53,879 nucleotides of DNA from Nannocystis pusilla (lineage in GTDB: Bacteria > Myxococcota_A > Polyangia > Nannocystales > Nannocystaceae), in assembly GCF_020073745.1 (NCBI RefSeq), contig NZ_JAIRAU010000025.1, positions 1-53,879 of the forward strand. The letters run 5' to 3'. The notes under the pieces were generated by a model. It searched no databases, had not been told where the DNA came from, and saw only the letters and a list, made by a program, of their open reading frames with translations. Position numbers and translations under genes: made by a program. Positions 1-11,017 of this stretch are shown here, in pieces (position 1 is the stretch's first letter; every line of letters begins with the position of its first letter).

Positions 1-2
1 CG

Positions 3-1061
3 CGCGACGGCCGCGCCTTTCACCTCTCCCCCAGCATGTCCTCCGTGACAGGTACGAACGATCCCCCGGCCGGCCCCGCCGACGCCGGCCACATGTCCTA
101 TGAATCAGGTCTGAACGGACATGCCGCATCGAGCATGACCTCCGGAACAGGCGCTCCGAGACATGCTCCCTCCGTCGCCGCCGCGGGCGTCCGTCCTGCC
201 CGCCTCTCGGGCGAGCCCGCGCCGACCCTGTTCGCCGGCGCAGGTCCGAACGGCCAGGTCCTCACCGTCACCCGCGGCGGCGCGCTGCAGGGCTGGGACG
301 GCGCCGGCCAGCCCCTGCGCCCCCGCCCGCTCGGCGCCGCGGTCGCGGCCGCCGTCCTCAGCGCCGACGCCGATCACGCCGCCCTCGCCCTGCCCGACGG
401 CGCCCGCCTGCTCGACCTGGCCGGCGGCGCGTCGCATCCGCTCGCCGGCCACCGCGGCAGCGTCACCGCGCTCGCCTTCTCGCCCGACGGCCGCCAGCTC
501 GCCACCGGCGCGGCCGACCGGACCGCCCGCCTCTACAGCGTCCGTGACCCGGCCGCCGCCGCGCGCGAGCTCGGCCCGCACTCCGGCAGCGTCACCGTCC
601 TCGCCTTCTCGCCCGACGGCCAGCGCCTCGCCACCGGCTCGTGGGACCGCCGCGTCCGGGTCTGGCCGCTGGCCGGCGGCGCGCCGGCGCTCCTCGAGGA
701 TCACAGCGGCCCGGTGCGCGCCCTCGCCTGGCGCCCCGACGGCGCCGCCCTGGCGACCGCCAGCGACGACGCCACCGTGCGCGTGTGGCCGCTCGACGAC
801 CGCGACGAGCCCGTGGTCCTCACCGGCCACGCCGGCCCCGTCCGCGCCCTCGCCTGGTCCCCCGACGCCGCGCAGCTCGCCTCCGCCGGAGACGACGGCC
901 AGCTCCGCCTGTGGACCGCCGACTTCACCCCCGCGGCCCTGCAAGCTCGCCTGCACGCCGCTTCCCCCGTGTGCCTGTCGGCCCGCCAGCGCGGTCAGCT
1001 GCTCGGCGAGCCCGCCCCCCTGGCCGAGGCCAACGCGAGCGCCTGCCAGGCCGCCCGCTGA
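3..1061 (+). CDS. WD40 repeat protein, 5' end outside the window
   Basis: The frame is open to the window edge and reads a WD-like tail (DGRAFHLSP) before the first ATG at 36, so the true start lies upstream. At least four canonical WD40 blades follow, each with an SPDG-like turn and a closing (R/L)xW or (R/L)xY, for example GHRGSVTALAFSPDG and GHAGPVRALAWSPD. The end is a Cys-containing tail. Blades like these form a beta-propeller used for protein binding; in myxobacteria they are often fused to Ser/Thr kinases or NTPase domains, which cannot be checked here. About 45 residues after position 36 (rich in M, S, T, G) are encoded by copies of the window-wide palindromic repeat and interrupt the propeller, which looks like an in-frame insertion. 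Confidence 0.85.
   Translation, partial: RDGRAFHLSPSMSSVTGTNDPPAGPADAGHMSYESGLNGHAASSMTSGTGAPRHAPSVAAAGVRPARLSGEPAPTLFAGAGPNGQVLTVTRGGALQGWDGAGQPLRPRPLGAAVAAAVLSADADHAALALPDGARLLDLAGGASHPLAGHRGSVTALAFSPDGRQLATGAADRTARLYSVRDPAAAARELGPHSGSVTVLAFSPDGQRLATGSWDRRVRVWPLAGGAPALLEDHSGPVRALAWRPDGAALATASDDATVRVWPLDDRDEPVVLTGHAGPVRALAWSPDAAQLASAGDDGQLRLWTADFTPAALQARLHAASPVCLSARQRGQLLGEPAPLAEANASACQAAR
34..170. repeat. Palindromic 14-bp repeat cluster inside the WD40 gene
   Basis: Several degenerate units with CATGTCC or GGACATG cores lie between two WD blades. The reading frame stays open through them, and they add a low-complexity linker to the protein. Confidence 0.7.
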
Positions 1062-1177
1062 CTTGTCTCACGGCGCATGCTCCTGCGGACATGCCCCTAC
1101 TAACATGACTGAATGAACCTGTCGTCCTGGACATGTTCTCACGATAATGTCCCCTCGGACACGTCACTCGGACATGG
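1061..1177. repeat. Tandem array of eight 14-bp palindromic units
   Basis: This fills the gap between two convergent genes. Units start at 1061, 1075, 1089, 1103, 1117, 1131, 1145 and 1159 (the last is 13 bp) and follow the pattern ACATGTCCNNNNGG. Joined units make the 10-bp palindrome GGACATGTCC separated by 4-nt spacers. It is the clearest example of the period of the dispersed family. No other terminator is visible between the two genes, so it could act as a bidirectional one (inference). Confidence 0.85.
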
Positions 1178-1193
1178 CCGCCGCGCCGCCGGC

Positions 1194-2336
1194 CTACAGC
1201 AACCCGAGCGCGTGCAGCAGCAGCACGACCGCCACGATCGCCACCCCGAGCGCCAGCCCGACCAGCAGCGCGGCGAAGGTCGGGTCCGGCTCGCGGCCCG
1301 GCGCCGGCCCGCGCGCCGGCGCCTCGACCGGCACCCCGAGGGTCGCCACGTACGCCCGCGCCTCGGCCAGCCGCATGCTCTCCGGCCACCGCTCCACGTA
1401 CGCGCTCAGCCCTCGCCCGGCGTCGTCGCGCGCGTGGCGATCGGCCCCGAGCGCGATCAGCCGCCGCATCATCGCCACGTCGTGGCGGTCGGCCGCCAGC
1501 AGCAACGGCGTCATCCCGTCGTTGTGACGGCCCTCGAGGTCACCGTTGCACGCGATCGCCAGCGCCAGCAACGGCTCGCGCTCCGGGCAGTCGGACATCA
1601 CCGCCAGCGCGAACAGCTGCCCCGCCGCCGCCGGCCCGGCCTCGAGCGCGATCCGGCGCAGCAGCGCGTGTTGCTCGGGCCGGGCGTCGCGCAGGAACCC
1701 GACCGCCGCCGCCCTGGCCGCGCGCGCGCGATCGGGCTGGCCGAGCAGCAGCAGTCGATCCCACATCGCCGAGCGCCCCGTCTCGGCCGCCGCGTCGAAC
1801 GCCCACTGCAAGAAGCGCTCGGGCAGCGGATCGCCGTGCGTCCGCACCCGCTCGAACAGCCCCGAATCCCCGCGACGGACCGCCGCCGCCAGCAGCGCGC
1901 CCTCGATCGCGTCGACGTCGTACACCTGCGCCGCGCCCGGTGGCAGCGCCGCGAGCAGCTGATCGACCGCCCGCAGATCGCCGAGCTGCGCCGCGGCGAG
2001 GACCGCCTCGTTGGTCGGGCGGGCCCCCTTGGCCAGCAGCAGATCGATCAGCGGCCGCGCCTCCTCGCCGAACTCGCGGATCGCCACCGCCAGCGCGTCC
2101 GTGTCGTCGGCCGACGGCGCGTTGGGATCGGCGCCGGCGTCGAGCAGCAGCCGCGCCACGTCGAGGCGCCGCAGCATGATCGCCAGCTCGAGCGCCGTGA
2201 ACTCGTACTCGCGGCTGCGCGCGTCGATGTCGTCGATCGTCGCGTCCAGCCGGCGCCGGACATCCTCGATCGAGCCGGCGCGCACGGCCTCGAGCAGCGG
2301 CTCGTCGGGCATCGCTTCGAAGTCGTCGGGCACCAT
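1194..2336 (-). CDS. Ankyrin-repeat protein with a C-terminal membrane anchor
   Basis: A 380-residue protein. Ankyrin signatures are visible near the N-terminus (ALELAIMLRRLDVARLLLDA followed by GADPNAP) and near the C-terminus (GMTPLLLAADRHDVAMMRRL followed by IALGADRHARDDAGR), with degenerate helical repeats between. The last about 25 residues are hydrophobic (FAALLVGLALGVAIVAVVLL), predicting a tail anchor with the repeats on the cytoplasmic side. Ankyrin repeats mediate protein-protein contacts; no enzyme domain is visible. I chose the ATG at 2336 because the leucine-rich ankyrin fold starts right after it. The open frame continues upstream, but that stretch is low-complexity and contains the palindromic repeat. 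A TACACT hexamer lies 8 nt before this ATG. Confidence 0.8.
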   Translation of the reverse strand: MVPDDFEAMPDEPLLEAVRAGSIEDVRRRLDATIDDIDARSREYEFTALELAIMLRRLDVARLLLDAGADPNAPSADDTDALAVAIREFGEEARPLIDLLLAKGARPTNEAVLAAAQLGDLRAVDQLLAALPPGAAQVYDVDAIEGALLAAAVRRGDSGLFERVRTHGDPLPERFLQWAFDAAAETGRSAMWDRLLLLGQPDRARAARAAAVGFLRDARPEQHALLRRIALEAGPAAAGQLFALAVMSDCPEREPLLALAIACNGDLEGRHNDGMTPLLLAADRHDVAMMRRLIALGADRHARDDAGRGLSAYVERWPESMRLAEARAYVATLGVPVEAPARGPAPGREPDPTFAALLVGLALGVAIVAVVLLLHALGLL

Positions 2337-2344
2337 CGCCGCGC

Positions 2345-2350
2345 AGTGTA
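2345..2350 (-). promoter_or_regulatory. -10-like TACACT, 8 nt before the ankyrin gene start
   Basis: A TANNNT hexamer at leaderless spacing. No Shine-Dalgarno sequence is visible between it and the ATG. Confidence 0.45.
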
Positions 2351-2711
2351 TGCGAGCCGCTCGCGCCGCAGTAGCTGCTCGCGCACCGGCGCTCACGCTT
2401 TCTTGCGAGCGGCCGCCCGCGCCGCCTTCACCCCCCGCGAGCGCCTCGCTCGGCACCTCCCGCACCGCGGCCACGCGCGGCAGCTCTCGCTGCGACTTGT
2501 GTCCTCCAAGCCACAGATCGTCGACCGACCAGTCCTCGGTCGTCCTCACCAGGCGCCGCCTCGTGTCGCACCCCGACGAGGTCGCGCACTCGAGCATACG
2601 GCCAGGGTCGAGATATCGCCGCCGGGCGCCGCCGCGCTCGACGACGCCATCGCCCGCACCGCCGCGTGGGCTCGCGCGCGACGGCCTCGCGCCCGCGGTC
2701 GCGCCTGCTCC

Positions 2712-2777
2712 ACAGGACATGTTCGATAAGACATGTCCCCGAGGCAAGAACCTCGGAGACATGTCCAATTCAACAGG
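2712..2777. repeat. Palindromic repeat cluster downstream of the MopE-like gene
   Basis: Three ACATGTYC cores are present. The second and third flank an inner hairpin CCGAGG/CCTCGG, giving a composite cruciform-capable structure. It sits about 20-90 nt past the stop of the minus-strand gene at 2800, a position suited to transcript-end formation (inference). Confidence 0.75.
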
Positions 2778-2799
2778 CGCCGGGCGGCGCCCCGCCACA

Positions 2800-4488
2800 T
2801 CAGCCCGGCGTCACGCCCGGGGCGGCCGGCTCGAGCGACCACTCCCACGCGTCGAGCAGCACCACCGAGTCGAAGATGTGGCCGCCGGTGTCCCAGATGG
2901 CGAGCCGGATCTCCATGATCTCGCCGGGGGACACGTTGCCGCGCAGCGTCAGCCAGCCGGTGCCGCCGCCGATCATCGTCTGGCCCTGCTCGCACACGGC
3001 GTTGTCCATGCTGTCGAAGCCGGTGCCCTTGAGCTCGGCCGTGCCCTCGCAGCCGTTGTAGTCGCTCGGGGGCACCCCGTTGGCCTCGCAGCCGACCTCG
3101 CCGCCCTGGCACTGCGTGAACAGGCCGTCGGCCACCTTGACCAGGTTGACGCCGATCGGCCACTGCGTGTCGCCGTCGTCGTAGATCGCCACGTTCTTGT
3201 CGTCGGGGTTGCCCTCGGCCTTCGAGTCGACCAGCGCGACGAAGAAGTCGTTGTACTGGCTGCACACGTACTCGGGGTACTCGGCCGAGAAGAAGTACAT
3301 CTTGGCCGCGAACGACTTCGCGTTGGTCGGGACCCGGATCCGCAGCTTGAGCATGATCGGGTCGTTGGCCGAGGGCACCTGCGGCACGTTGCAGCCGGGC
3401 GGGTTCGGCAGCTTGCCGCCGATCGCCGTCCACCAGTCCTGCGGCGGCGGGCTCGAGGTGTTGAGGTTGGCCCCGCCCTCGAACTTCACGTGCGTCGGCT
3501 TGGTGTCGTTGATGTCGGCGGCGTGGCCGCTCGACAGCACCATCAGGCGGCTGTGCTTCTGCGGGCCGATCACGTCACCGAAGCCGGCGCGGATCGAGCG
3601 CGACGCCGGCGCCGGCAGACCTGTCCCGTCGGCCAGGCTGAACTTGCCGCCGATGACGCCCCACGTCCTGTCCTTCGGGTCAGCCGGGTTCTCGACCGTC
3701 ATCTGGCACAGGTCGAGCGCGCGGGCGTAGTCGAGCGGGTCGGCCGAGTCGCTGAGGAGCGCCGCGTCGCAGCTGGGCGCCTCCTCGTCGGTGTTGCCGT
3801 CGCAGTCGTCGTCGACGGTGTTGCCGACGAACTCGTAGGCGCCCGGGTTGACCAGCTCCGGGTCGGAGCAGGCGCCGCTGGCGACGTCGCAGCAGTCGCC
3901 GCTGCACACGCCCCAGCCGTCGCCGTCCTCGTCGCTGTCCTCGTCGGCGTCGCCGTCGCAGTCGTCGTCGACGGAGTTGCCGCACACCTCCGCGACCGGC
4001 CACACCGCGCCCTCGCAGGCGCCGAAGCCGAGCCCCGTGTCGAGGCACTTCTTGACCCCCGCGGCGCACGCGCCGACGCCCTCGGTGCCGTCCGGGCCGC
4101 CGTAGCACGGCTGCTCCTCGCCCGGCTCGCACGGCTGCGAGCACACGCCGGCGTCGAGGTCGCACAGCGGGCCCTCCGGGCTGTCTTTACAATCCTGGTC
4201 CGAAGAACATGGCGTTCCGGACATGGTCGTCGAGCCAGTCATCAGCGCCTCGGTGGTCGACCCCGACGTCGTCCCCGCGCTCGTCGGCTCCGGCCCGGTC
4301 GTGGGCGCGGTGCTCGCCTCGCCGACGGTGGTCGTCTCCGTGACCGATGGAGACGTGGAGGTCGAGGTCTCGGTCGCCGAGGCGAATCCGTTGCTGGTGG
4401 CGGCCGGACCGCCCCCGCAAGCGAGGAGCGCCCACAGTGGCAGCGTGGTGATCGCGGCCGGTGCCGGCCTTCGTGAAGAACGAGACAT
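2800..4488 (-). CDS. MopE-motif / choice-of-anchor-L surface lipoprotein
   Basis: A 562-residue predicted lipoprotein: the signal peptide ends LLAC with Cys24 as the lipidation site, followed by a Ser/Thr/Glu linker. Next comes a Cys-rich part with two putative metal-binding motifs of the MopE type (NSVDDDCDGDADED and NTVDDDCDGNTDEE). The C-terminal half has the features of choice-of-anchor-L domains (FFSAEYPEYVCSQYNDFFVA, then a closing DSVVLLD). The ATG at 4488 has a good GGAGGAG site 6 nt upstream. It is probably displayed on the cell surface; its ligand is unknown. A palindromic repeat copy lies in the linker near 4198-4227. A shorter anchor-L paralogue is at 46744-47916. Confidence 0.85.
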   Translation of the reverse strand: MSRSSRRPAPAAITTLPLWALLACGGGPAATSNGFASATETSTSTSPSVTETTTVGEASTAPTTGPEPTSAGTTSGSTTEALMTGSTTMSGTPCSSDQDCKDSPEGPLCDLDAGVCSQPCEPGEEQPCYGGPDGTEGVGACAAGVKKCLDTGLGFGACEGAVWPVAEVCGNSVDDDCDGDADEDSDEDGDGWGVCSGDCCDVASGACSDPELVNPGAYEFVGNTVDDDCDGNTDEEAPSCDAALLSDSADPLDYARALDLCQMTVENPADPKDRTWGVIGGKFSLADGTGLPAPASRSIRAGFGDVIGPQKHSRLMVLSSGHAADINDTKPTHVKFEGGANLNTSSPPPQDWWTAIGGKLPNPPGCNVPQVPSANDPIMLKLRIRVPTNAKSFAAKMYFFSAEYPEYVCSQYNDFFVALVDSKAEGNPDDKNVAIYDDGDTQWPIGVNLVKVADGLFTQCQGGEVGCEANGVPPSDYNGCEGTAELKGTGFDSMDNAVCEQGQTMIGGGTGWLTLRGNVSPGEIMEIRLAIWDTGGHIFDSVVLLDAWEWSLEPAAPGVTPG

Positions 4489-4531
4489 CGCGTGCTCCTC
4501 CGGGCTCGCGCGACGCGAGCGCGGCGAAGCT

Positions 4532-4570
4532 ATGCCAAAAAGCCCCTGCGGGTGCACGCGGGGGCTTCTT
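4532..4570 (-). terminator. Intrinsic terminator-like hairpin in the leader of the MopE-like gene
   Basis: A 10-bp GC stem (4541-4550 with 4557-4566, 6-nt loop) is followed on the minus strand by five T's. No minus-strand gene lies upstream to be terminated, so it sits in a divergent promoter region, about 45 nt before the start codon. It may be an attenuator or a barrier to antisense reading. The plus-strand tail (TTCTT) is weaker. Confidence 0.55.
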
Positions 4571-4626
4571 CCGTCAACTCACGTGTGACGCTGTCGTCAC
4601 CCGTCCTCATCGCCGACCCGAGGTCG

Positions 4627-4683
4627 TGACACCTCCGCGTCACTTGCTCCTGCAACGGACACTCGTTCATGACGGAGGTGTCA
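4627..4683. promoter_or_regulatory. Inverted repeat in a divergent promoter region
   Basis: TGACACCTCCG at 4627-4637 is the exact reverse complement of 4673-4683. The 35-bp separation suits an operator pair or looped regulator between the two divergent lipoprotein genes. No regulator was identified. Confidence 0.45.
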
Positions 4684-4707
4684 TTGCGAAGCCACGAACA
4701 ACCCGGG

Positions 4708-4713
4708 TAAGGT
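4708..4713 (+). promoter_or_regulatory. -10-like TAAGGT, 8 nt before the amidohydrolase lipoprotein start
   Basis: A TANNNT hexamer at leaderless spacing; no Shine-Dalgarno sequence is visible. Confidence 0.45.
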
Positions 4714-4721
4714 GCCCCGCG

Positions 4722-7433
<2,712 letters not shown>

Positions 7434-7443
7434 CGCCGGCCGC

Positions 7444-7480
7444 CCGTCCTCGCGCCCGGATCCGCCAGGCGCGAGGACGG
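7444..7480 (+). terminator. Hairpin terminator after the amidohydrolase gene
   Basis: A perfect 13-bp GC-rich stem (7444-7456 with 7468-7480) with an 11-nt loop, starting 11 nt after the stop. The following CCCTTCTC is only weakly T-rich, so termination may need Rho. Confidence 0.55.
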
Positions 7481-7534
7481 CCCTTCTCGGCCCGTGAAGC
7501 GGAGAACGGGGTCGAAATGCCCCGCTCGAAGTTT

Positions 7535-7540
7535 TAGACT
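7535..7540 (+). promoter_or_regulatory. -10-like TAGACT, 6 nt before the HEAT-repeat gene start
   Basis: A TANNNT hexamer next to a GTG start, in a small AT-rich patch; consistent with leaderless transcription. Confidence 0.4.
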
Positions 7541-7546
7541 CGCCCG

Positions 7547-9619
7547 GTGCCGCGCGCTCCGGGCCGCCCGCCTCGCCTCGCCTCGGTCTCGTCAGAGCCG
7601 GGGCGTCGCGCGTCGAGGACCTCGCGCGGCCTCGCCTGCGCCCTGGTGTCCGGCCTCGTCGGCCTGTTTGCCGCCCGGGCCGACGCCGACGAGCCGCGGC
7701 GCTGGCCGCTGTGGCCGACCGAGGTCGCGCGGGCGGCCGAGCCCCTCGTCGCGCCGCCCGAGTCCGAGCTCCGGCTCGTGCGCGACAGCCGGCGCGTCGC
7801 CGCCGTGCGCGACCTCGACGTATTCGCCACCCCGCTGGTCGCCCCGATCCTCGTCGCCGCGCTCGACGATCGCGCGAGCGCCGTCCGCCGCGAGGTCCTG
7901 CAGGCCTGCCTCGAGCGCCAGCTGCTCGCCTGCGCCCCGAGTGCGCGCAAGATCTGGCAGACCGAGCTCGACGATCCCGCGCTCCGCGTCGCCGCGCTCC
8001 GCGTCGTCGTCCTCGCCCCCGACGGCGATCGCCTGCAGCTGTTCCTCTCGGCCCTGCGCGACCCGGACCCCCTGATCCGCGCCGAGTCGATGCGCACCTT
8101 CGCCGCGGCGACCTGGCCCAAAGACCAGCTGGCCGTCGTCCGCACCAACCTGATCGCCAAGCTCGCCGACCCGACCCCCGAGGTCCGGCGGGCCGCCGCC
8201 CACGGCCTCGGCGTCCTCGGCCCCGACGACCCGCGCAGCAGCCGGTCCGACGGCGCGCTCCCGCTCACCCGCCTGCTCCTCGATCCCGATCCCCAGGTCC
8301 GCCAGGACACCGCCGACGCCCTCGCCCGCCTGCGCGACCCCCGGGCCGCGCCGGCCCTCCTGCGCGCCCTGCAGGTCGGCGACGAGACCTACGTCGGGCG
8401 CAGCCTCCTGCACGCCCTCGCCGCCCTGCCCGGCCCCGGCACCCGGCCCGGCGACGCCGCGCCCGACGGCCTCGACATCGACGCCGAGCTCCTGCGCCTG
8501 CTCGACGCCCCGCCGCGCAACCTCCTCCCGCGCCACGTCGCCGAGGCCATCGCGCGCCGGCGCGCTCCGGGTGCCGCGCTCGCCGAGGGTCTGGTCGCCC
8601 GCCTGCGCGAGGACGCGCTGCGCCAGACCGAACTGCACGCCCTCCGTCAGCCCGCGCTCGACGCCCTCCTCGGCCTCGGCGAGGCCGCGCGGCCGGCCCT
8701 GACCGCCGCCCTCGCCCGCGGCCTCGAGCCGCCGCTCGAGCGCGAGGTCCGGCGCCTGCTCGCCGCCCTCGATCCGCCGCAGAAGCCGGCCGTGTTCGCC
8801 CCGCCGTGGCCGGCCGACGGCGACCGCGAGGCCTGGCAGGCCGCGCTCGCCGATCCCGACCCGGCCGCGCGCCTGCGGGCCGCCTCCGCTCTGGGCGCCC
8901 GCGCTCCCGACTGGCTCGGCGGGGCGGCCGGCCACCGGCTCGCGCTCGCCGGCGGCGCGGACACGCGCCGCCCCTGGCTGCTCGCGCTCGCCAGCGCCCC
9001 CGGATGGACCGCCCTCGAGCCCGCGCTGCTCGTCCGCCTCGGCGTCTGGGCCGGCGATCCGGGCCTGGCGAGCGCCGATCGCTGCCTCGCCGTCGCCGCC
9101 CTCGCCCGGCACCGGCCCGACGGCGCGCCCTTCCTGCGCGTCGCCGGCGAGCAGGCCGCTGCCGTCGACCCGGCCGTCCGCGCCTGCACGGCCGGCGCCC
9201 TCGCCTGGATGTCGCCGCGGGCCGCCGAACCGCTGCTCGCCGGCCTCCTGCGCGACCCCTCGGCCCGCGTGCGCACCAGCGCCGTCCTCGCCCTCGCCTG
9301 CCGCGACCGCCCCGCCGCCGGGTTCGCCCCCCAGCTCGCCCTCATGGCCGTTCGCGACCCCGAACCGGCCGTCCTGCGCGCGCTGGAGCTGGCCCGGGAT
9401 CCCGAGCGCTGCGCCGGCTGGGGCCTCGTCCTCGCCCCGCCCGGCGAGGCCGGTCCCTGGCTGGCCCTGCGCCTGCGCGGGCACGAATTGCTGGTCCCCG
9501 CCGAGACCCTCGGCACCCTCCGCCTCGCCTTCGGCCCCGGCCTCGGCGAAGCCACGCTGCTCGACCCCGCGGGGGGCACCCCGGCCGACATCACCAGCGC
9601 CCGCATCGTCTTCGACTAA
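7547..9619 (+). CDS. HEAT-repeat protein with a signal sequence
   Basis: A 690-residue protein of stacked alpha-helical HEAT/PBS-lyase-like repeats: LLDPDPQVRQDTADALARL, LADPTPEVRRAAAHGLGVLG and LRDPSARVRTSAVLALA, each with the D-P-xx-VR-xxA signature. A hydrophobic segment around residues 28-45 (GLACALVSGLVGLFAARADA) with Arg before it predicts export to the periplasm. The final about 70 residues form a small beta-rich end. HEAT solenoids are scaffolds, and there is no catalytic motif. The GTG at 7547 is the first start after the previous gene and fits the -10-like TAGACT. The partner is unknown. Confidence 0.75.
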   Translation: MPRAPGRPPRLASVSSEPGRRASRTSRGLACALVSGLVGLFAARADADEPRRWPLWPTEVARAAEPLVAPPESELRLVRDSRRVAAVRDLDVFATPLVAPILVAALDDRASAVRREVLQACLERQLLACAPSARKIWQTELDDPALRVAALRVVVLAPDGDRLQLFLSALRDPDPLIRAESMRTFAAATWPKDQLAVVRTNLIAKLADPTPEVRRAAAHGLGVLGPDDPRSSRSDGALPLTRLLLDPDPQVRQDTADALARLRDPRAAPALLRALQVGDETYVGRSLLHALAALPGPGTRPGDAAPDGLDIDAELLRLLDAPPRNLLPRHVAEAIARRRAPGAALAEGLVARLREDALRQTELHALRQPALDALLGLGEAARPALTAALARGLEPPLEREVRRLLAALDPPQKPAVFAPPWPADGDREAWQAALADPDPAARLRAASALGARAPDWLGGAAGHRLALAGGADTRRPWLLALASAPGWTALEPALLVRLGVWAGDPGLASADRCLAVAALARHRPDGAPFLRVAGEQAAAVDPAVRACTAGALAWMSPRAAEPLLAGLLRDPSARVRTSAVLALACRDRPAAGFAPQLALMAVRDPEPAVLRALELARDPERCAGWGLVLAPPGEAGPWLALRLRGHELLVPAETLGTLRLAFGPGLGEATLLDPAGGTPADITSARIVFD

Positions 9620-9632
9620 AGGAAGCGCGAGC

Positions 9633-9655
9633 CGCCTGTCTCTTCGGACAGCAGG
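9633..9655. repeat. Single palindromic repeat unit after the HEAT-repeat gene
   Basis: CCTGTC and GGACAG arms around a 4-nt centre, 14 nt after the stop. It is a likely transcript-end hairpin of the dispersed family. Confidence 0.6.
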
Positions 9656-9744
9656 CCCACGGCGAGCCCGCGGGCCGGCAGATCGCTTCCCGCGGCCGCG
9701 TGCAGCCGAGTTCGCCGGCCCGGCGCCCGCGAAGTCATCAAAAG

Positions 9745-9767
9745 TTGCTTTCTCGTCGAGAAAGCAA
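9745..9767. promoter_or_regulatory. Perfect 11-bp palindrome upstream of the ECF sigma gene
   Basis: TTGCTTTCTCG and its reverse complement are separated by one base. It is markedly AT-richer than its surroundings and 93 bp before the sigma gene ATG. It looks like a dimeric-regulator operator, or less likely a hairpin terminator for the HEAT gene (no T tract). Confidence 0.55.
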
Positions 9768-9859
9768 TCATCGCCGCCACCCAGCCCCGGTCCTCACGCA
9801 CAAGCAGGCGTAACCACACGATTTTTCGTCTGGACCCGGAATTGCTCAATGGGTCGGGT

Positions 9860-10423
9860 ATGCGAGCCGTCACCCCAGCCGACGAGTTTCTGGCCCAGGT
9901 CACCCCGCACCTGCCGCGACTGACCAGCGTGGGCATGCGCCTCACGCGGCAGCGCAGCGAGGCGCAGGACCTCGTGCAGGAGGCGCTCACCAAGGCGTGG
10001 GCCAACTGGCACCGCTTCCGGCCCGGCGGCAGCCTCGGCGCCTGGTTGTCGCGGATCCTCGTCAACACCTTCATCTCGCGTCACCGCCACCAGCGCGTCG
10101 TCGACGTCACCGCCGAGCGCAGCGACATCGCCGAGCACCTCTTCGATGTCGCCCGGATCGACGCCTGCAGCGCCCCCGAGGCCGCCTGGCACGCCGAGGG
10201 CCTGTCCGACGAGGTGGCCGCCGCGCTCGCCGCCCTGCCGGAGCACTACCGCGAGGTCGTCGAGCTCGTCGACCTGCACGGGCTCGCCTACAAGGAGGCC
10301 TCCGAGCAGCTCGGCTGTCCGCTCGGCACCGTCATGAGCCGGCTGCACCGCGCGCGGCGGCTCCTCCGCGACCAGCTCTCGGACTATGCTCAGCAGCACG
10401 GCCTCCACGCCGCCGCCGCCTGA
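9860..10423 (+). CDS. ECF-family RNA polymerase sigma factor
   Basis: A 187-residue sigma-70 protein of the extracytoplasmic-function group. Region 2 is seen as LTRQRSEAQDLVQEALTKAW, with downstream LSRILVNTFISRHR; region 4 is seen as LPEHYREVVELVDLHGLAYK through GTVMSRLHRARRLLRDQL. It directs polymerase to a specific promoter set. No zinc-finger anti-sigma gene is adjacent; instead a thioredoxin lipoprotein overlaps its stop (TGATG), so the signal may concern envelope redox state (inference). I used the ATG at 9860; a TTG 18 nt upstream is also in frame. Confidence 0.9.
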   Translation: MRAVTPADEFLAQVTPHLPRLTSVGMRLTRQRSEAQDLVQEALTKAWANWHRFRPGGSLGAWLSRILVNTFISRHRHQRVVDVTAERSDIAEHLFDVARIDACSAPEAAWHAEGLSDEVAAALAALPEHYREVVELVDLHGLAYKEASEQLGCPLGTVMSRLHRARRLLRDQLSDYAQQHGLHAAAA

Positions 10424-11010
10424 TGCTCCGCCGCCGTCCTCACCCCGTCCTCGTCTCGACCTGTCTTTTGGGACTGGTGCTGGTCGGCGCCTGCGAGGGC
10501 AAGCCCGCGGCCGGGACCGGAGGCGGCGCGGCGAGCCAGCCCGGCAGCCCCGCCCCGGTCCTCGCCGTCGGCGCGCCGGCCCCCCCCTTCGCCGGCACCA
10601 CCTTGCGCGGCGAGCCGCTCAGCCTCGCCGATCTGCGCGGCCGGGTCGTCCTCCTCAACGTCTGGGCCACCTGGTGCGAGCCCTGCCGCGAGGAGCTGCC
10701 CGAGCTGCAGGCGCTCCACACCCGCCACGAGGCGCGCGGCCTCACCGTGCTCGGCGTCAGCACCGACGCCGCCCGCGACTTCAAGACCCTGCGCAACATG
10801 GTCTCCGGCTTCGGCCTCACCTACCCGGTGATCCACGACGAGCCCAACCGGATCGGCGCCCCGTTCCAGATCATCGGCTACCCCGCGAGCTTCGTCATCG
10901 ACCGCGCCGGCACCCTCCGCTGGCGCCGCGACGGCATGATCCCGGCCGGCGACCCCGACCTCGCCGCCGTGCTCGAGGCCGCCCTCGCCGAGCCAGCGCC
11001 CGCGCGGTAG
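10423..11010 (+). CDS. TlpA/ResA-like thiol-disulfide lipoprotein
   Basis: A 195-residue protein with a lipoprotein signal (LVGAC, Cys24) and a thioredoxin fold with redox motif WATWCEPC (Cys85, Cys88). Family members reduce or oxidise periplasmic disulfides, for example during cytochrome c maturation. The later GYPASFVIDRAG holds the conserved cis-Pro loop. The start overlaps the sigma-factor stop in TGATG, so the two are probably co-translated and the protein is likely part of the sigma regulon. Confidence 0.9.
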   Translation: MLRRRPHPVLVSTCLLGLVLVGACEGKPAAGTGGGAASQPGSPAPVLAVGAPAPPFAGTTLRGEPLSLADLRGRVVLLNVWATWCEPCREELPELQALHTRHEARGLTVLGVSTDAARDFKTLRNMVSGFGLTYPVIHDEPNRIGAPFQIIGYPASFVIDRAGTLRWRRDGMIPAGDPDLAAVLEAALAEPAPAR

Positions 11011-11017
11011 CGCGGAA

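Larger units (their letters stand above)
2337..2799. other. 463-bp gap without a supported gene
   Basis: It lies between two minus-strand genes. All frames are open in places, but no recognisable protein family appears. It contains the ankyrin gene's promoter-like hexamer and one palindromic repeat cluster (2712-2777). Nothing else is evident. Confidence 0.6.

Noticed and set aside
2337..2799. Longer ankyrin protein starting at 2798
   Set aside because: The extra 154 residues are low-complexity, include palindromic repeat codons, and place the promoter-like TACACT inside the gene.
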